Origin: Pseudomonas baetica
GTDB taxonomy: Bacteria > Pseudomonadota > Gammaproteobacteria > Pseudomonadales > Pseudomonadaceae
Reading direction: 5' to 3'
DNA: 64,000 bases
NCBI RefSeq assembly: GCF_002813455.1
Contig: NZ_PHHE01000001.1
Coordinates: forward strand, 806,001 to 870,000
In this document: positions 54,307-63,509 of the stretch, in pieces
Layout of the letters: the number at the start of each line of letters is the position of its first letter
Position numbering within the stretch: position 1 is the stretch's first letter
Made by a program: the position numbers and the translations under genes
Notes under the pieces: generated by a model
Database searches by the model: none
Told to the model about the DNA's origin: nothing
What the model saw: the letters and a program-made list of their open reading frames with translations, nothing else

Positions 54307-55994
54307 AGATGCAGCTCATCCAGCACTTTGTTGAGTTGTGAGCGGTGGCTGGCGATTTCTTCTGATCGCTGACCACCCAGCACCGAAGTGAAACTGTCCA
54401 GCCATTCGGCGATGCGCTGACGCTCGTCGCCGAGGCTTTGCATCCACGCACGTTCCAGTCTCGCCAGCAGGGTGCGGTTGGGCAGGGCGTCGCGGGGATG
54501 AATTTTCAGTGCGGCCAAACGCTCGTGGCTGGTCTGGCGCGATTGCTGGTCAAGCCCGGTAGGGCTGCGGTCGATGCTGTGGCTGTGGCGTTCGCCGGTT
54601 TCCAGCAGCGTGACATCGACTTCAAGCAGGCCATTGATGTCATAGCTGAAGCGCACATCAAGTGCCTGAATATGATCGATCGGCGTCAGCGTGACATCGA
54701 AAGCATCGATGAAAATGTTGTCGCGCACCCACGGCCGTTCGCCTTGATATACCTCGATACGGATTTGTTTCTGCTGCGGATAAGTCGTTTGATAGCGCTC
54801 CACCCGTGACGTCGGAATGATGGTGTTGCGCTCGATGATGGGCGAGAAGGCCCCTTCGATGCCTTTGCCGCGCATGGTCTCGATACCCAATGTGTAAGGG
54901 CAGACATCGGTCAGGATCAGTTCTTCTACCGCCCCATCGCGCGCCTTGCACGCTGCTTGCGTTGCCGCACCCAGCGCAACGATCGTATCCGGATCAAGAT
55001 GCCGATAAGGCAAGCGCCCAAATAGTGTGGCGACCATTTGCTGCACCGCCGACATCCGCGTAGCGCCGCCCACCAGCACCAGGCTGTCGAGGTCGCGGGG
55101 TTTCAGTCGGGCGTCGCGCAGGGCTTGTTCGATCGGTGCGCGCAAACGGCCGAGCAGTGGCTCCCAGATCTTCACTGCAGCGGCTTCGTCCAGCGACCAT
55201 TCCAACGTCTTGCCGGCATGCCGCCAGCTCAATGGCTGCGTGCCTTCGCCGAGTTTGCATTTGAGCTGTTCCAGCGCATCGCCAAGGCTGGCCATGCCTT
55301 GCGCGTCGATCATCGACGGGGTCAGTTGCCAGTTCTTGAGGCAGGCTTGCAGCAGCGCGGCGGTGAAGTCTTCGCCGCCGAGGAAGTTGTCGCCGGTGGA
55401 CGCGTGCACCTCAATCAACGGCAGCGCATATTCCAGCACCGTGACGTCAAAGGTGCCGCCGCCCAGATCGAAGATCAGCGTGCGTTCGAATTTCTGCTCA
55501 TGCAGCCCATAGGCCATGGCGGCAGCGGTCGGCTCATTGATCAGGCGGGTGACGGACAGTCCGGCCAGTTCCGCAGCAAACAGCGTGCGCTTGCGTTGCT
55601 CGTCGCTGAAATACGCCGGCACGGAAATCACTGCTTCCGACACCGTGTGGCCAAGAAATGCTTCGGCGTCCTGCTTGAGCGAGCCGAGCACCAGTGCCGA
55701 CAACTCTTCCGGGCTGAACTGACGATTGCCAAGCTGGACTTGTTTGTCGCTGCCCATGAATCGCTTGAAAGCCGCCGCGGTACGTTCCGGGTGGGTGGTC
55801 AGTCGGGCGCGGGCGGCTTTGCCGACCAGAATCGTGTCGTCCTCATCGAGGCTGACCACCGAGGGGGTCAGCACGTCGCCGAGGGCGTTGGGAATCAACC
55901 GGGCCTGACCCTCCTGCCAGACGGCGATCAGGCTGTTGGTGGTGCCAAGGTCAATGCCCAGCAGGGCCGGGCGGGGAAGGGTTGCATCCTGCAT
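54303..55994 (-). CDS. hscC: Hsp70 family chaperone HscC
   Basis: A 563-residue Hsp70 homologue, shorter than DnaK (about 638) because the C-terminal lid is reduced. ATPase domain: GIDLGTTNSLIAVW at the start, LINEPTAAAMAYG, LIFDLGGGTFDVTVLE and LVGGATRMSAVQQ. The substrate-binding part begins near 390 (DVCPYTLGIETMRGKGIEGA). HscC (Hsc62) of E. coli works with the J proteins DjlB/DjlC and has an unusual fast ATPase; clients are poorly known. The convergent J-domain gene next to it supports the assignment. Confidence 0.93.
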   Translation of the reverse strand: MQDATLPRPALLGIDLGTTNSLIAVWQEGQARLIPNALGDVLTPSVVSLDEDDTILVGKAARARLTTHPERTAAAFKRFMGSDKQVQLGNRQFSPEELSALVLGSLKQDAEAFLGHTVSEAVISVPAYFSDEQRKRTLFAAELAGLSVTRLINEPTAAAMAYGLHEQKFERTLIFDLGGGTFDVTVLEYALPLIEVHASTGDNFLGGEDFTAALLQACLKNWQLTPSMIDAQGMASLGDALEQLKCKLGEGTQPLSWRHAGKTLEWSLDEAAAVKIWEPLLGRLRAPIEQALRDARLKPRDLDSLVLVGGATRMSAVQQMVATLFGRLPYRHLDPDTIVALGAATQAACKARDGAVEELILTDVCPYTLGIETMRGKGIEGAFSPIIERNTIIPTSRVERYQTTYPQQKQIRIEVYQGERPWVRDNIFIDAFDVTLTPIDHIQALDVRFSYDINGLLEVDVTLLETGERHSHSIDRSPTGLDQQSRQTSHERLAALKIHPRDALPNRTLLARLERAWMQSLGDERQRIAEWLDSFTSVLGGQRSEEIASHRSQLNKVLDELHL

Positions 55995-56080
55995 GCTAGA
56001 TCTCGAAACGGAGCAAAAAACGCGACCCTACAGGTTGCTGTCAGCACTGGCAATTGCCGCTCTGTTGCAACCTGCGCGCT

Positions 56081-59000
56081 TCATGGCAGCAGCTTTTTCA
56101 GATCCTCCAGCGGCAGCGGCCGACTGTGCAGATAACCTTGATACAAATGGCAGCCCAGGCCTTGCAGGAACGCCAACTGCTCCGGCGTCTCCACGCCTTC
56201 GGCAATGACTTCGAGCTCGAGGCTGCGGGCCATGGCGACGATGGCGCGGATGATCTCGGCGTCGTTCGGGTCGGTGGTCGCATCGCGGATGAACGACTGG
56301 TCGATTTTCAGGGTGTCCACCGGCAAGCGCTTGAGGTAAGTCAGCGACGAATAACCGGTTCCGAAATCGTCCATGGCGAAGCTCACGCCAAGTTTTTTCA
56401 GGCGACGCATTTTGCTGATGGTGTCTTCCAGATTCTGGATGACGATGCCTTCGGTGATTTCCAGTTTCAGCAGCGAGCAGGGCAGATCATGGCTGGTCAT
56501 GCTGTGTTCGATGCGCTCGACGAAATCGTTCTGGCGAAACTGCCGAGGGCTGATGTTCACGCACAGGCTGAAATCCAGCGGGTCGACCCGTTTCTGTGCG
56601 ATCAATTGTTTGAAGGCCGCGCAGGCCTCGTCGAGGATCCAGGTACCGACTTCCAGGATCAGGCCGCTGTCTTCCAGCACCTTGATGAATTCGGTCGGTG
56701 ACTGCGCGCCCAGCTCCGGGTGATTCCAGCGCACCAAGGCTTCGGCGCCGATGATGCGGTTGTCCCGCGCGTCGACCTGGGGCTGGAAATGCACTCTGAA
56801 TTCGCCGCGAGACAGCGCCAGGCGCAAATCGGTCTCCATGCGCAGCCGTTCGCTGGCCGCTTTCTGCATGGTGTTGTGATACATCGTCGTGGTGTTGCGC
56901 CCCGAATCCTTTGCCCGGTACAGGGCGATGTCCGCGCGTTTGAGCAGGTCGGTCGGCGTTGAGCCATGATCGGGAATCAGCGCCACGCCAATGCTCGGCG
57001 TCACTTGCAGACGCTGGCCGTCGAGGAACATCGGCTCTGACAGCAATTCACGAAGGGTGTCGGCCAGTTCGCGCACCTGTGCGCTGACTTCATTGCGCGT
57101 GCCTTCCAGGCCACTGAGCAACACCACGAACTCATCGCCGCCCAGGCGCGCCACCGTATCTTCCATGCGCACGCTGGCTTCGAGCCGTGCGGTGATGATC
57201 TTCAGTACCGTGTCACCCACAGGGTGACCAAGGGAATCGTTGATGTGTTTGAAGTGATCCAGATCGAGGAACAGCAAAGCTCCGCGCAGGTTGTGACGCT
57301 TGAGCAGGGCGATCTGCTGGCTCAGGCGATCCATCAGCAGGGCGCGGTTGGGCAGATTGGTCAGCGGGTCGTGGTAAGCCAGGTGGCGGATTTGTGCTTC
57401 AGCGTTTTTCAGCAGGCTGACGTCGCGGGCGGTCAATAGCAGGCATGCGGTTTCGTTGAGGGTGATCGGCTCGATCGAGACTTCCACCGTGAGCATTTCC
57501 CCACGCTTGTTGCGCCCGAGCATTTCCTGATGGTGCACGCGGCCCTTGATCTGCAACTCGGCGAACAAGGCCGAACGCTGTTTCTCCTCGGCCCAGATAC
57601 CGACCTGATACACCGTCTTGCCCACCACTTCATCGGCGCGATAGCCGGTGAGGCGGCAGAAACCGTCGTTGACCTCCAGGTAGCGCCCGGTGTCGCGCTC
57701 GGTGATGGTGATTGCATCGGGGCTGGAGTGAAACGCCTTGGCGAATTTCTCTTCGCTGGCCTTGAGTGCCGCTTCCGAGCGTTGCTGCTGGGTGATGTCG
57801 CGCAGCGTGGTGACGATGCACGGTTGGTTGCCGACGCTGATCTGCCGGCTGGAAATCACGCAGGTCAGCGATTGGCCGTCCTTGTGCTGGACGATAATGG
57901 CGACGTTGCTCAGGCCTTGTTCGCGGATCACCCGTTCGATGCGTTGCAGGCTTTTCGCCGAGGCATCCCACAGGCCGATTTCTTCGGCAGTGTGGCCGAT
58001 CACGTCGGCGGCGCTCCAGCCGAATGTCTGGGTGAAGCTTGAGTTGATTTCAATGAACTCACCGCTGTCCTGGCGCGTGACGCAGATCGGGTCGGGGCTG
58101 ACCTGGAACAGCGTGGCGAATTTTTCTTCTGAAGCCACCAGCCGTTGTTCGCGTTCGACCTGATCGGTGATGTCCAGCAGGGTACCGGCCATGCGCAACG
58201 GCGCGCCGTTATCGTCGCGATAGAGGCGCGCGCGGCTTTCCAGATAGCGCGAGCTGCCGTCCGGCAGTTGTACCCGGTATGTCAGCTGATAGTTGCCCGC
58301 CGGGCCTTCGCGCAGGCTTCGATAGGCGTCGCGCATGTTGTCTCGCTCTTCGCCGGGCACGCCTTCGAAAAACTCATCGAACGATTCATGGAACGGAATC
58401 GGCTCAAGGCCATGCAACTGTGCAGCGCGTGCAGAACCGTAGAGCATGCCGCTGGGGATGTGCCAGTCCCAGGTGCCGAGCTGCGCCGAATCCAGCGCCA
58501 GATCGAGGCGTTCCTGGCTGTCTTTCAAGGCGTGTTCGGCGGCTTTGCGCTCGGTGGTGTCGAGGAATGTGCTGAGCAGATAGGGCTGGCCTTCGAGTTC
58601 GACCTTTTGCGCACTGAGAATGCCGTCAAGGACTTGGCCGTTACTGGCGCGAAATTGCACTTCCATGCTGACCAGCTCGCCCTTGGCTTTGGTCTTCTTG
58701 ACCAGTTCGGCGCGCTGCTCGGGATGCACCCACAGCCCAAGTTCCAGGGTGGTGCGGCCAATGGCGCTCTGCACCGGCCAGCCGAACAGACTTTCGAAAT
58801 ACTGGTTGGCCTCGCTGATCAAACCGTCTTCCTGTCGCGTCAGCAACACCATGTTCGGGCACAGATGAAACAGCGTGGCGAAACGTTTCTCCGAGCTGCT
58901 CAAGGCCTGTTCGCGCTGGCGCTGATGGGTGATTTCGCGAATCACCCCGATCATTCGGGGGCGGCCATTTTTGTCCGGAAGCAGACTGCCGTTGATTTCC

Positions 59001-59389
59001 AGCCAGTGCAGGCTGCCGTCGGGCCATCGGATGCGGTGGTGCATCGCCTGTTCCAGCGGTGCGCCGGCAATCACCGCGTGGAAGGCGCGTACGGTTTTCG
59101 CCCGGTCTTCCGGTGGCAGCAAATCGAGGTATTCGAGGTCTTCCGGCAACGGTTGCCGCGGATCGAAACCGAACAACGCCTGGGTGCCCCGTGACCAACT
59201 GATCTGCCCACGCTCGATGTCCCAATACCAGGCGCCGAGCCGTGCGCCGTTGAGCGCCGCCAGCAATTGCGGCGCGCTCTCCCAGCTCTGCTCGGAATGT
59301 CGCGGGTCAATGGCTTGAATGCGCGGCATCGGCGGAATTCGGTCAACAGACTTTGGCATCGTTAACAGGCCTTGAGCGGGTGGTGGCAT
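56081..59389 (-). CDS. Multi-PAS diguanylate cyclase/phosphodiesterase (GGDEF-EAL)
   Basis: A 1102-residue signalling protein of c-di-GMP turnover. Five PAS domains follow one another (about 45-160, 165-285, 290-410, 415-535, 538-655). The GGDEF domain has an intact active site RLGGDEF (750-754) and the inhibitory I-site RMED (741-744) five residues before it. The EAL domain begins GAEALVRW (EAL at 883-885) and ends with the DDFGTGYSSL and EGVETPEQLAFLQ motifs. Both activities could therefore exist. No transmembrane segment is seen, so it is probably cytosolic. Alternative ATGs at 59359 and 59329 cannot be separated by ribosome binding sites. Confidence 0.92.
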   Translation of the reverse strand: MPPPAQGLLTMPKSVDRIPPMPRIQAIDPRHSEQSWESAPQLLAALNGARLGAWYWDIERGQISWSRGTQALFGFDPRQPLPEDLEYLDLLPPEDRAKTVRAFHAVIAGAPLEQAMHHRIRWPDGSLHWLEINGSLLPDKNGRPRMIGVIREITHQRQREQALSSSEKRFATLFHLCPNMVLLTRQEDGLISEANQYFESLFGWPVQSAIGRTTLELGLWVHPEQRAELVKKTKAKGELVSMEVQFRASNGQVLDGILSAQKVELEGQPYLLSTFLDTTERKAAEHALKDSQERLDLALDSAQLGTWDWHIPSGMLYGSARAAQLHGLEPIPFHESFDEFFEGVPGEERDNMRDAYRSLREGPAGNYQLTYRVQLPDGSSRYLESRARLYRDDNGAPLRMAGTLLDITDQVEREQRLVASEEKFATLFQVSPDPICVTRQDSGEFIEINSSFTQTFGWSAADVIGHTAEEIGLWDASAKSLQRIERVIREQGLSNVAIIVQHKDGQSLTCVISSRQISVGNQPCIVTTLRDITQQQRSEAALKASEEKFAKAFHSSPDAITITERDTGRYLEVNDGFCRLTGYRADEVVGKTVYQVGIWAEEKQRSALFAELQIKGRVHHQEMLGRNKRGEMLTVEVSIEPITLNETACLLLTARDVSLLKNAEAQIRHLAYHDPLTNLPNRALLMDRLSQQIALLKRHNLRGALLFLDLDHFKHINDSLGHPVGDTVLKIITARLEASVRMEDTVARLGGDEFVVLLSGLEGTRNEVSAQVRELADTLRELLSEPMFLDGQRLQVTPSIGVALIPDHGSTPTDLLKRADIALYRAKDSGRNTTTMYHNTMQKAASERLRMETDLRLALSRGEFRVHFQPQVDARDNRIIGAEALVRWNHPELGAQSPTEFIKVLEDSGLILEVGTWILDEACAAFKQLIAQKRVDPLDFSLCVNISPRQFRQNDFVERIEHSMTSHDLPCSLLKLEITEGIVIQNLEDTISKMRRLKKLGVSFAMDDFGTGYSSLTYLKRLPVDTLKIDQSFIRDATTDPNDAEIIRAIVAMARSLELEVIAEGVETPEQLAFLQGLGCHLYQGYLHSRPLPLEDLKKLLP

Positions 59390-59428
59390 TTAGGTACAGA
59401 GACAGCGGCTCTATAGGATTAGCACAAG

Positions 59429-60319
59429 TTAGCCCTGAATCCCTGGCAGATCGATTTGTGCATCCAGCAAGGCCATAAACGCCCTTGCCGCATTCGACAG
59501 CGTCCGTTCGGTGTGCACGATATAGCCTAGCTGGCGAGTGAGCTGTATGCCCGGCAATGCGATGCTCGCGACTTGTTCATCAAGCATGGTGCGCGGCAAA
59601 ACGCTCCACGCCAGGCCGATCGAGACCATCATCTTGATGGTTTCCAGATAGTTGGTGCTCATGGCAATGTTCGGCGTCAGCCCTTGGGCCTCGAATAAAC
59701 GTTGGACAATATGGTGGGTAAAGGTGTTACCGCCGGGGAAAACCGCGGGATGACCGGCAATATCCGCCAGGCTGACGGCGCCATTGCTGATCAGTGAATG
59801 CTCGGGAGCGACCACGAAATCCAGCGGGTCGTCCCAGACCGGCGTGGCTTTGACCAGCGTGTGCGGCTCCGGGGCGAGGGTGATGACCGCCAGTTCGGCG
59901 CGGCCATGGAGAATTTCCTCGTAGGCGACTTCCGAATCAAGGAACTGAATATCCAGCGCGACCTGTGGGTAGCGGCGGGTGAACTCCCGTAATAGAGGTG
60001 GCAAACGGTGCAGACCGATGTGGTGACTGGTGGCCAGCGTCAGGCGGCCGCTGACTTCGCCAGTGAGGTTGGTCAGTGCGCGGCGGGTGTCGTCCAGCAC
60101 GTTGAGAATCTGATAAGCCCGCGGCAGCAGGGCGCGGCCGGCCTCGGTCAGACCGACTTCGCGACCGAGCCGATCGAACAGGCGCACCTTCAGTTGCTGC
60201 TCCAGCCCGGCGATGCGTTTGCTGATCGCCGGTTGTGTCAGGTGCAGGCGCTCGCCGGCGCCGGAGAAGCTACCTGTCTCGGCAATCGCGATAAAAGCAT
60301 TGAGGTTGGCCAGATCCAT
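59429..60319 (-). CDS. LysR family regulator divergent from leuC
   Basis: A 296-residue LysR-type regulator: N-terminal winged helix (LNAFIAIAETGSFSGAGERL, then HLTQPAISKRIAGLEQQL) and a C-terminal substrate-binding-like domain from about 90. The ATG at 60319 removes a ten-residue extension and starts MDLANLNAF like other family members; GGAA lies seven bases upstream. It is divergent from leuC, and its AT-rich intergenic region (60320-60459) probably holds its binding sites. Control of leucine genes is inferred from position only. Confidence 0.9.
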   Translation of the reverse strand: MDLANLNAFIAIAETGSFSGAGERLHLTQPAISKRIAGLEQQLKVRLFDRLGREVGLTEAGRALLPRAYQILNVLDDTRRALTNLTGEVSGRLTLATSHHIGLHRLPPLLREFTRRYPQVALDIQFLDSEVAYEEILHGRAELAVITLAPEPHTLVKATPVWDDPLDFVVAPEHSLISNGAVSLADIAGHPAVFPGGNTFTHHIVQRLFEAQGLTPNIAMSTNYLETIKMMVSIGLAWSVLPRTMLDEQVASIALPGIQLTRQLGYIVHTERTLSNAARAFMALLDAQIDLPGIQG

Positions 60320-60459
60320 GTTCGTATTCCAGTTGGTTATCCAAAGCATAAAAAATATGAATTTGAGTTATTTAATCTAACCCCATAGGATCGGCCTCAC
60401 AAGCCAAAGGGTTATTGATAAGCCCAGGGCATAGAAACAAGCTGATGAGGAACCGTCTG

Positions 60460-61878
60460 ATGGCCGGCAAAACGCTCTACGACAAGCTCTGGGATTCGCA
60501 TTTGGTCAAACAGCGCGACGATGGCTCGGCGCTGATTTACATCGATCGTCACATCATTCACGAAGTGACCTCGCCGCAAGCCTTCGAAGGCCTGCGTCTG
60601 GCCGGGCGCAAGCCGTGGCGCATCGATGCCAATATCGCGACCCCGGACCACAACGTACCGACGACGCCAGAGCGCAAGGGCGGCATCGAAGCCATTGCCG
60701 ATCAGGTCTCGCGTTTGCAGGTTCAGACCCTCGATGACAACTGCGATGAATACGGCATCGTCGAGTTCAAGATGAACGACGTTCGCCAAGGCATCGTCCA
60801 CGTGATCAGCCCGGAGCAGGGCGCGACCTTACCGGGCATGACCGTGGTCTGCGGCGACTCGCACACCTCGACCCACGGCGCATTCGGCGCGTTGGCGCAC
60901 GGTATCGGCACCTCCGAGGTCGAGCATGTGCTCGCCACCCAGTGCCTGGTCGCCAAAAAAATGAAAAACATGCTGGTGCGTGTCGAAGGGCAATTGCCGT
61001 TCGGTGTGACCGCCAAGGACATCGTCCTCGCCGTGATCGGCAAAATCGGCACCGCCGGCGGTAACGGCCACGCCATCGAATTCGCCGGCAGCGCGATCCG
61101 CGACTTGTCCGTCGAAGGCCGCATGACCATCTGCAACATGTCCATCGAAGCCGGCGCCCGCGTGGGCCTGGTGGCGGCGGATCAAAAGACTGTCGATTAC
61201 GTGAAGGGCCGTCCATTCGCCCCGAAAGGCGCGGAATGGGACATGGCGGTCGAAGCCTGGAAAGATCTGGTGTCCGACGCCGACGCCAAATTCGACACCG
61301 TGGTTGAACTCGACGCTGCGCAGATCAAGCCGCAAGTCAGTTGGGGCACTTCCCCGGAAATGGTTTTGGCCGTTGATCAGAACGTGCCGGATCCAGCCAA
61401 AGAGATGGATCTGGTCAAGCGCGACTCGATCGTCCGCGCCTTGAAATACATGGGTTTGACCGCCAATCAGGCGATCACTGACATTCAACTCGATCGCGTG
61501 TTCATCGGTTCCTGCACCAACTCGCGGATCGAAGATTTGCGCGCGGCGGCAGTCATCGCAAAGGGCCGTAAAGTCGCTTCGACCATCAAGCAAGCGATCG
61601 TGGTGCCAGGTTCAGGTCTGGTGAAAGCGCAGGCGGAAGCCGAGGGTCTGGACAAGATTTTCCTCGAAGCCGGTTTTGAGTGGCGTGAGCCGGGTTGCTC
61701 GATGTGTCTGGCGATGAACCCGGACCGTTTGGAGTCTGGCGAGCATTGCGCCTCGACCTCCAACCGTAACTTCGAAGGCCGTCAGGGCACCGGTGGCCGT
61801 ACCCACCTCGTGAGCCCGGCGATGGCGGCGGCGGCAGCGGTGAACGGTCGTTTCATCGACGTTCGTGAATTGATCTAA
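60460..61878 (+). CDS. leuC: 3-isopropylmalate dehydratase large subunit
   Basis: A 472-residue aconitase-type [4Fe-4S] enzyme subunit; with LeuD it isomerises 2- to 3-isopropylmalate in leucine synthesis. The cluster cysteines are in GSCTNSR and GCSMC(LAMNPD). The active-site loop [20 protein letters not shown] is clear. The ATG at 60460 has GAGGAA seven bases upstream and gives the usual length; upstream ATGs are in the promoter region. leuD follows after 12 bp. Confidence 0.98.
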   Translation: MAGKTLYDKLWDSHLVKQRDDGSALIYIDRHIIHEVTSPQAFEGLRLAGRKPWRIDANIATPDHNVPTTPERKGGIEAIADQVSRLQVQTLDDNCDEYGIVEFKMNDVRQGIVHVISPEQGATLPGMTVVCGDSHTSTHGAFGALAHGIGTSEVEHVLATQCLVAKKMKNMLVRVEGQLPFGVTAKDIVLAVIGKIGTAGGNGHAIEFAGSAIRDLSVEGRMTICNMSIEAGARVGLVAADQKTVDYVKGRPFAPKGAEWDMAVEAWKDLVSDADAKFDTVVELDAAQIKPQVSWGTSPEMVLAVDQNVPDPAKEMDLVKRDSIVRALKYMGLTANQAITDIQLDRVFIGSCTNSRIEDLRAAAVIAKGRKVASTIKQAIVVPGSGLVKAQAEAEGLDKIFLEAGFEWREPGCSMCLAMNPDRLESGEHCASTSNRNFEGRQGTGGRTHLVSPAMAAAAAVNGRFIDVRELI

Positions 61879-61890
61879 AAGGAGCGCAGC

Positions 61891-62535
61891 ATGAAAGCTT
61901 TTACCCAGCACACCGGTCTTGTCGCGCCCTTGGATCGTGCCAACGTCGACACCGATCAGATCATTCCCAAGCAGTTTTTGAAGTCGATCAAGCGCACCGG
62001 TTTCGGCCCGAACCTGTTTGACGAATGGCGTTACCTGGATGTGGGGCAACCGTATCAGGACAACTCCAAGCGCCCGCTGAACAAGGACTTCGTCCTTAAC
62101 GCCGAGCGTTATCAAGGCGCCAGCGTATTGCTGGCCCGCGAAAACTTCGGTTGCGGCTCCAGCCGTGAACACGCGCCGTGGGCGCTGGAAGAATACGGTT
62201 TTCGCAGCATCATCGCGCCGAGCTATGCCGACATCTTCTTCAACAACAGCTTCAAGAACGGCTTGCTGCCGATCATCTTGAGCGACGCTGAAGTCGATGA
62301 ACTGTTCAAGCAGGTCGAGGCCGAGCCGGGCTATCAATTGCAGGTCGATCTGCAAGCGCAGACCGTGACGCGTCCGGATGGCAAGGTGTACAGCTTTGAA
62401 ATTGACGCGTTCCGTAAGCACTGCCTGTTGAACGGTCTGGACGATATCGGCCTGACCTTGCAGGACGGCGATGCGATTGCGACGTTTGAGGCCAAACATC
62501 GCGTGAGTCAGCCGTGGTTGTTTCGCGACGCGTGA
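61891..62535 (+). CDS. leuD: 3-isopropylmalate dehydratase small subunit
   Basis: A 214-residue swivelling subunit of isopropylmalate isomerase. Family motifs: [35 protein letters not shown] and [19 protein letters not shown] lies before the start. It forms an operon with leuC. Confidence 0.98.
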   Translation: MKAFTQHTGLVAPLDRANVDTDQIIPKQFLKSIKRTGFGPNLFDEWRYLDVGQPYQDNSKRPLNKDFVLNAERYQGASVLLARENFGCGSSREHAPWALEEYGFRSIIAPSYADIFFNNSFKNGLLPIILSDAEVDELFKQVEAEPGYQLQVDLQAQTVTRPDGKVYSFEIDAFRKHCLLNGLDDIGLTLQDGDAIATFEAKHRVSQPWLFRDA

Positions 62536-62568
62536 TTGATTCGAGATTGATGTAGTCAGGGCCGGCCC

Positions 62569-62653
62569 CTTCGCGAGCAGGTCGAATCGTCGCACCGTCG
62601 CTCCCACATGGGAATGTATTCCAAGGTGGGAGCGAGCCTGCTCGCGAAGACGG
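62569..62653. repeat. REPIN, variant
   Basis: TTCGCGAGCAGGTCGAATCG...CGCTCCCAC faces GGTGGGAGCGAGCCTGCTCG. The left unit carries a longer, changed centre (GTCGAATCGTCGCACCG). Confidence 0.8.
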
Positions 62654-62686
62654 CAGCCCGAACAACACAAATATCAGGATGTGACC

Positions 62687-63454
62687 ATGACCAGCACCGC
62701 CCAGCACACTCAGGTCGTACAGAAGCAATTCGGTGAACAGGCCGCCGCCTACCTGAGCAGCGCCGTTCACGCTCAAGGCACTGAATTCGCCCTGCTACAA
62801 GCTGAGCTGACAGGACAGGGCAGCGCTCGGCTGCTGGACCTGGGTTGTGGCGCCGGTCACGTGAGCTTTCACGTCGCACCGCTGGTAAAAGAAGTGGTGG
62901 CCTACGACCTTTCGCAGCAAATGCTCGATGTGGTCGCGGCGGCTGCCGTAGATCGCGGGTTGAGCAACATTGCTACAGTCAACGGCGCCGCCGAGCGCCT
63001 GCCGTTTGCCGATGGCGAGTTCGACTTCGTGTTCAGCCGTTATTCGGCGCACCACTGGAGCGATCTCGGTGTGGCCCTGCGCGAAGTTCGCCGGGTGCTG
63101 AAGCCGGGCGGCGTGGCGGCGTTTGTTGACGTGTTGTCACCGGGCAGTCCGTTGTTCGACACTTACCTGCAAAGCGTCGAAGTGCTGCGCGACACCAGCC
63201 ATGTGCGCGATTATTCCGCTGGCGAGTGGTTGCGTCAGGTCAGCGAGGCCGGTTTGCATACGCGTAGCACCACGCGTCAGCGTCTGCGGCTTGAGTACAG
63301 CAGTTGGGTCGAACGCATGCGTACACCTGAAGTGATGCGCGCGGCGATCCGCCAGTTGCAGCAGTCGATGGGCAACGAAGTGCGCGAATATTTTGAGATT
63401 GATGCCGATGGCTCGTTCAGTACTGATGTAATCGTGCTGATGGCGCAACGGTAA
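62687..63454 (+). CDS. Class I SAM-dependent methyltransferase
   Basis: A 255-residue methyltransferase with a complete Rossmann core: motif I LLDLGCGAGHVSFHVA (about 47-62), acidic motif II VVAYDLSQQML, GAAERLPFADGEFDFVFSRY and RRVLKPGGVAAFVDV. AGGA lies seven bases before the ATG at 62687; a GTG two codons upstream is also possible. It lies between leuD and leuB, as in P. aeruginosa, but no link to leucine synthesis is known; the substrate is undetermined. Confidence 0.88.
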   Translation: MTSTAQHTQVVQKQFGEQAAAYLSSAVHAQGTEFALLQAELTGQGSARLLDLGCGAGHVSFHVAPLVKEVVAYDLSQQMLDVVAAAAVDRGLSNIATVNGAAERLPFADGEFDFVFSRYSAHHWSDLGVALREVRRVLKPGGVAAFVDVLSPGSPLFDTYLQSVEVLRDTSHVRDYSAGEWLRQVSEAGLHTRSTTRQRLRLEYSSWVERMRTPEVMRAAIRQLQQSMGNEVREYFEIDADGSFSTDVIVLMAQR

Positions 63455-63509
63455 GCATTTTTCCGGGAGTGCCAGTAAACGGCGCACCGACTGAAGACAC
63501 GAGGAAAGC

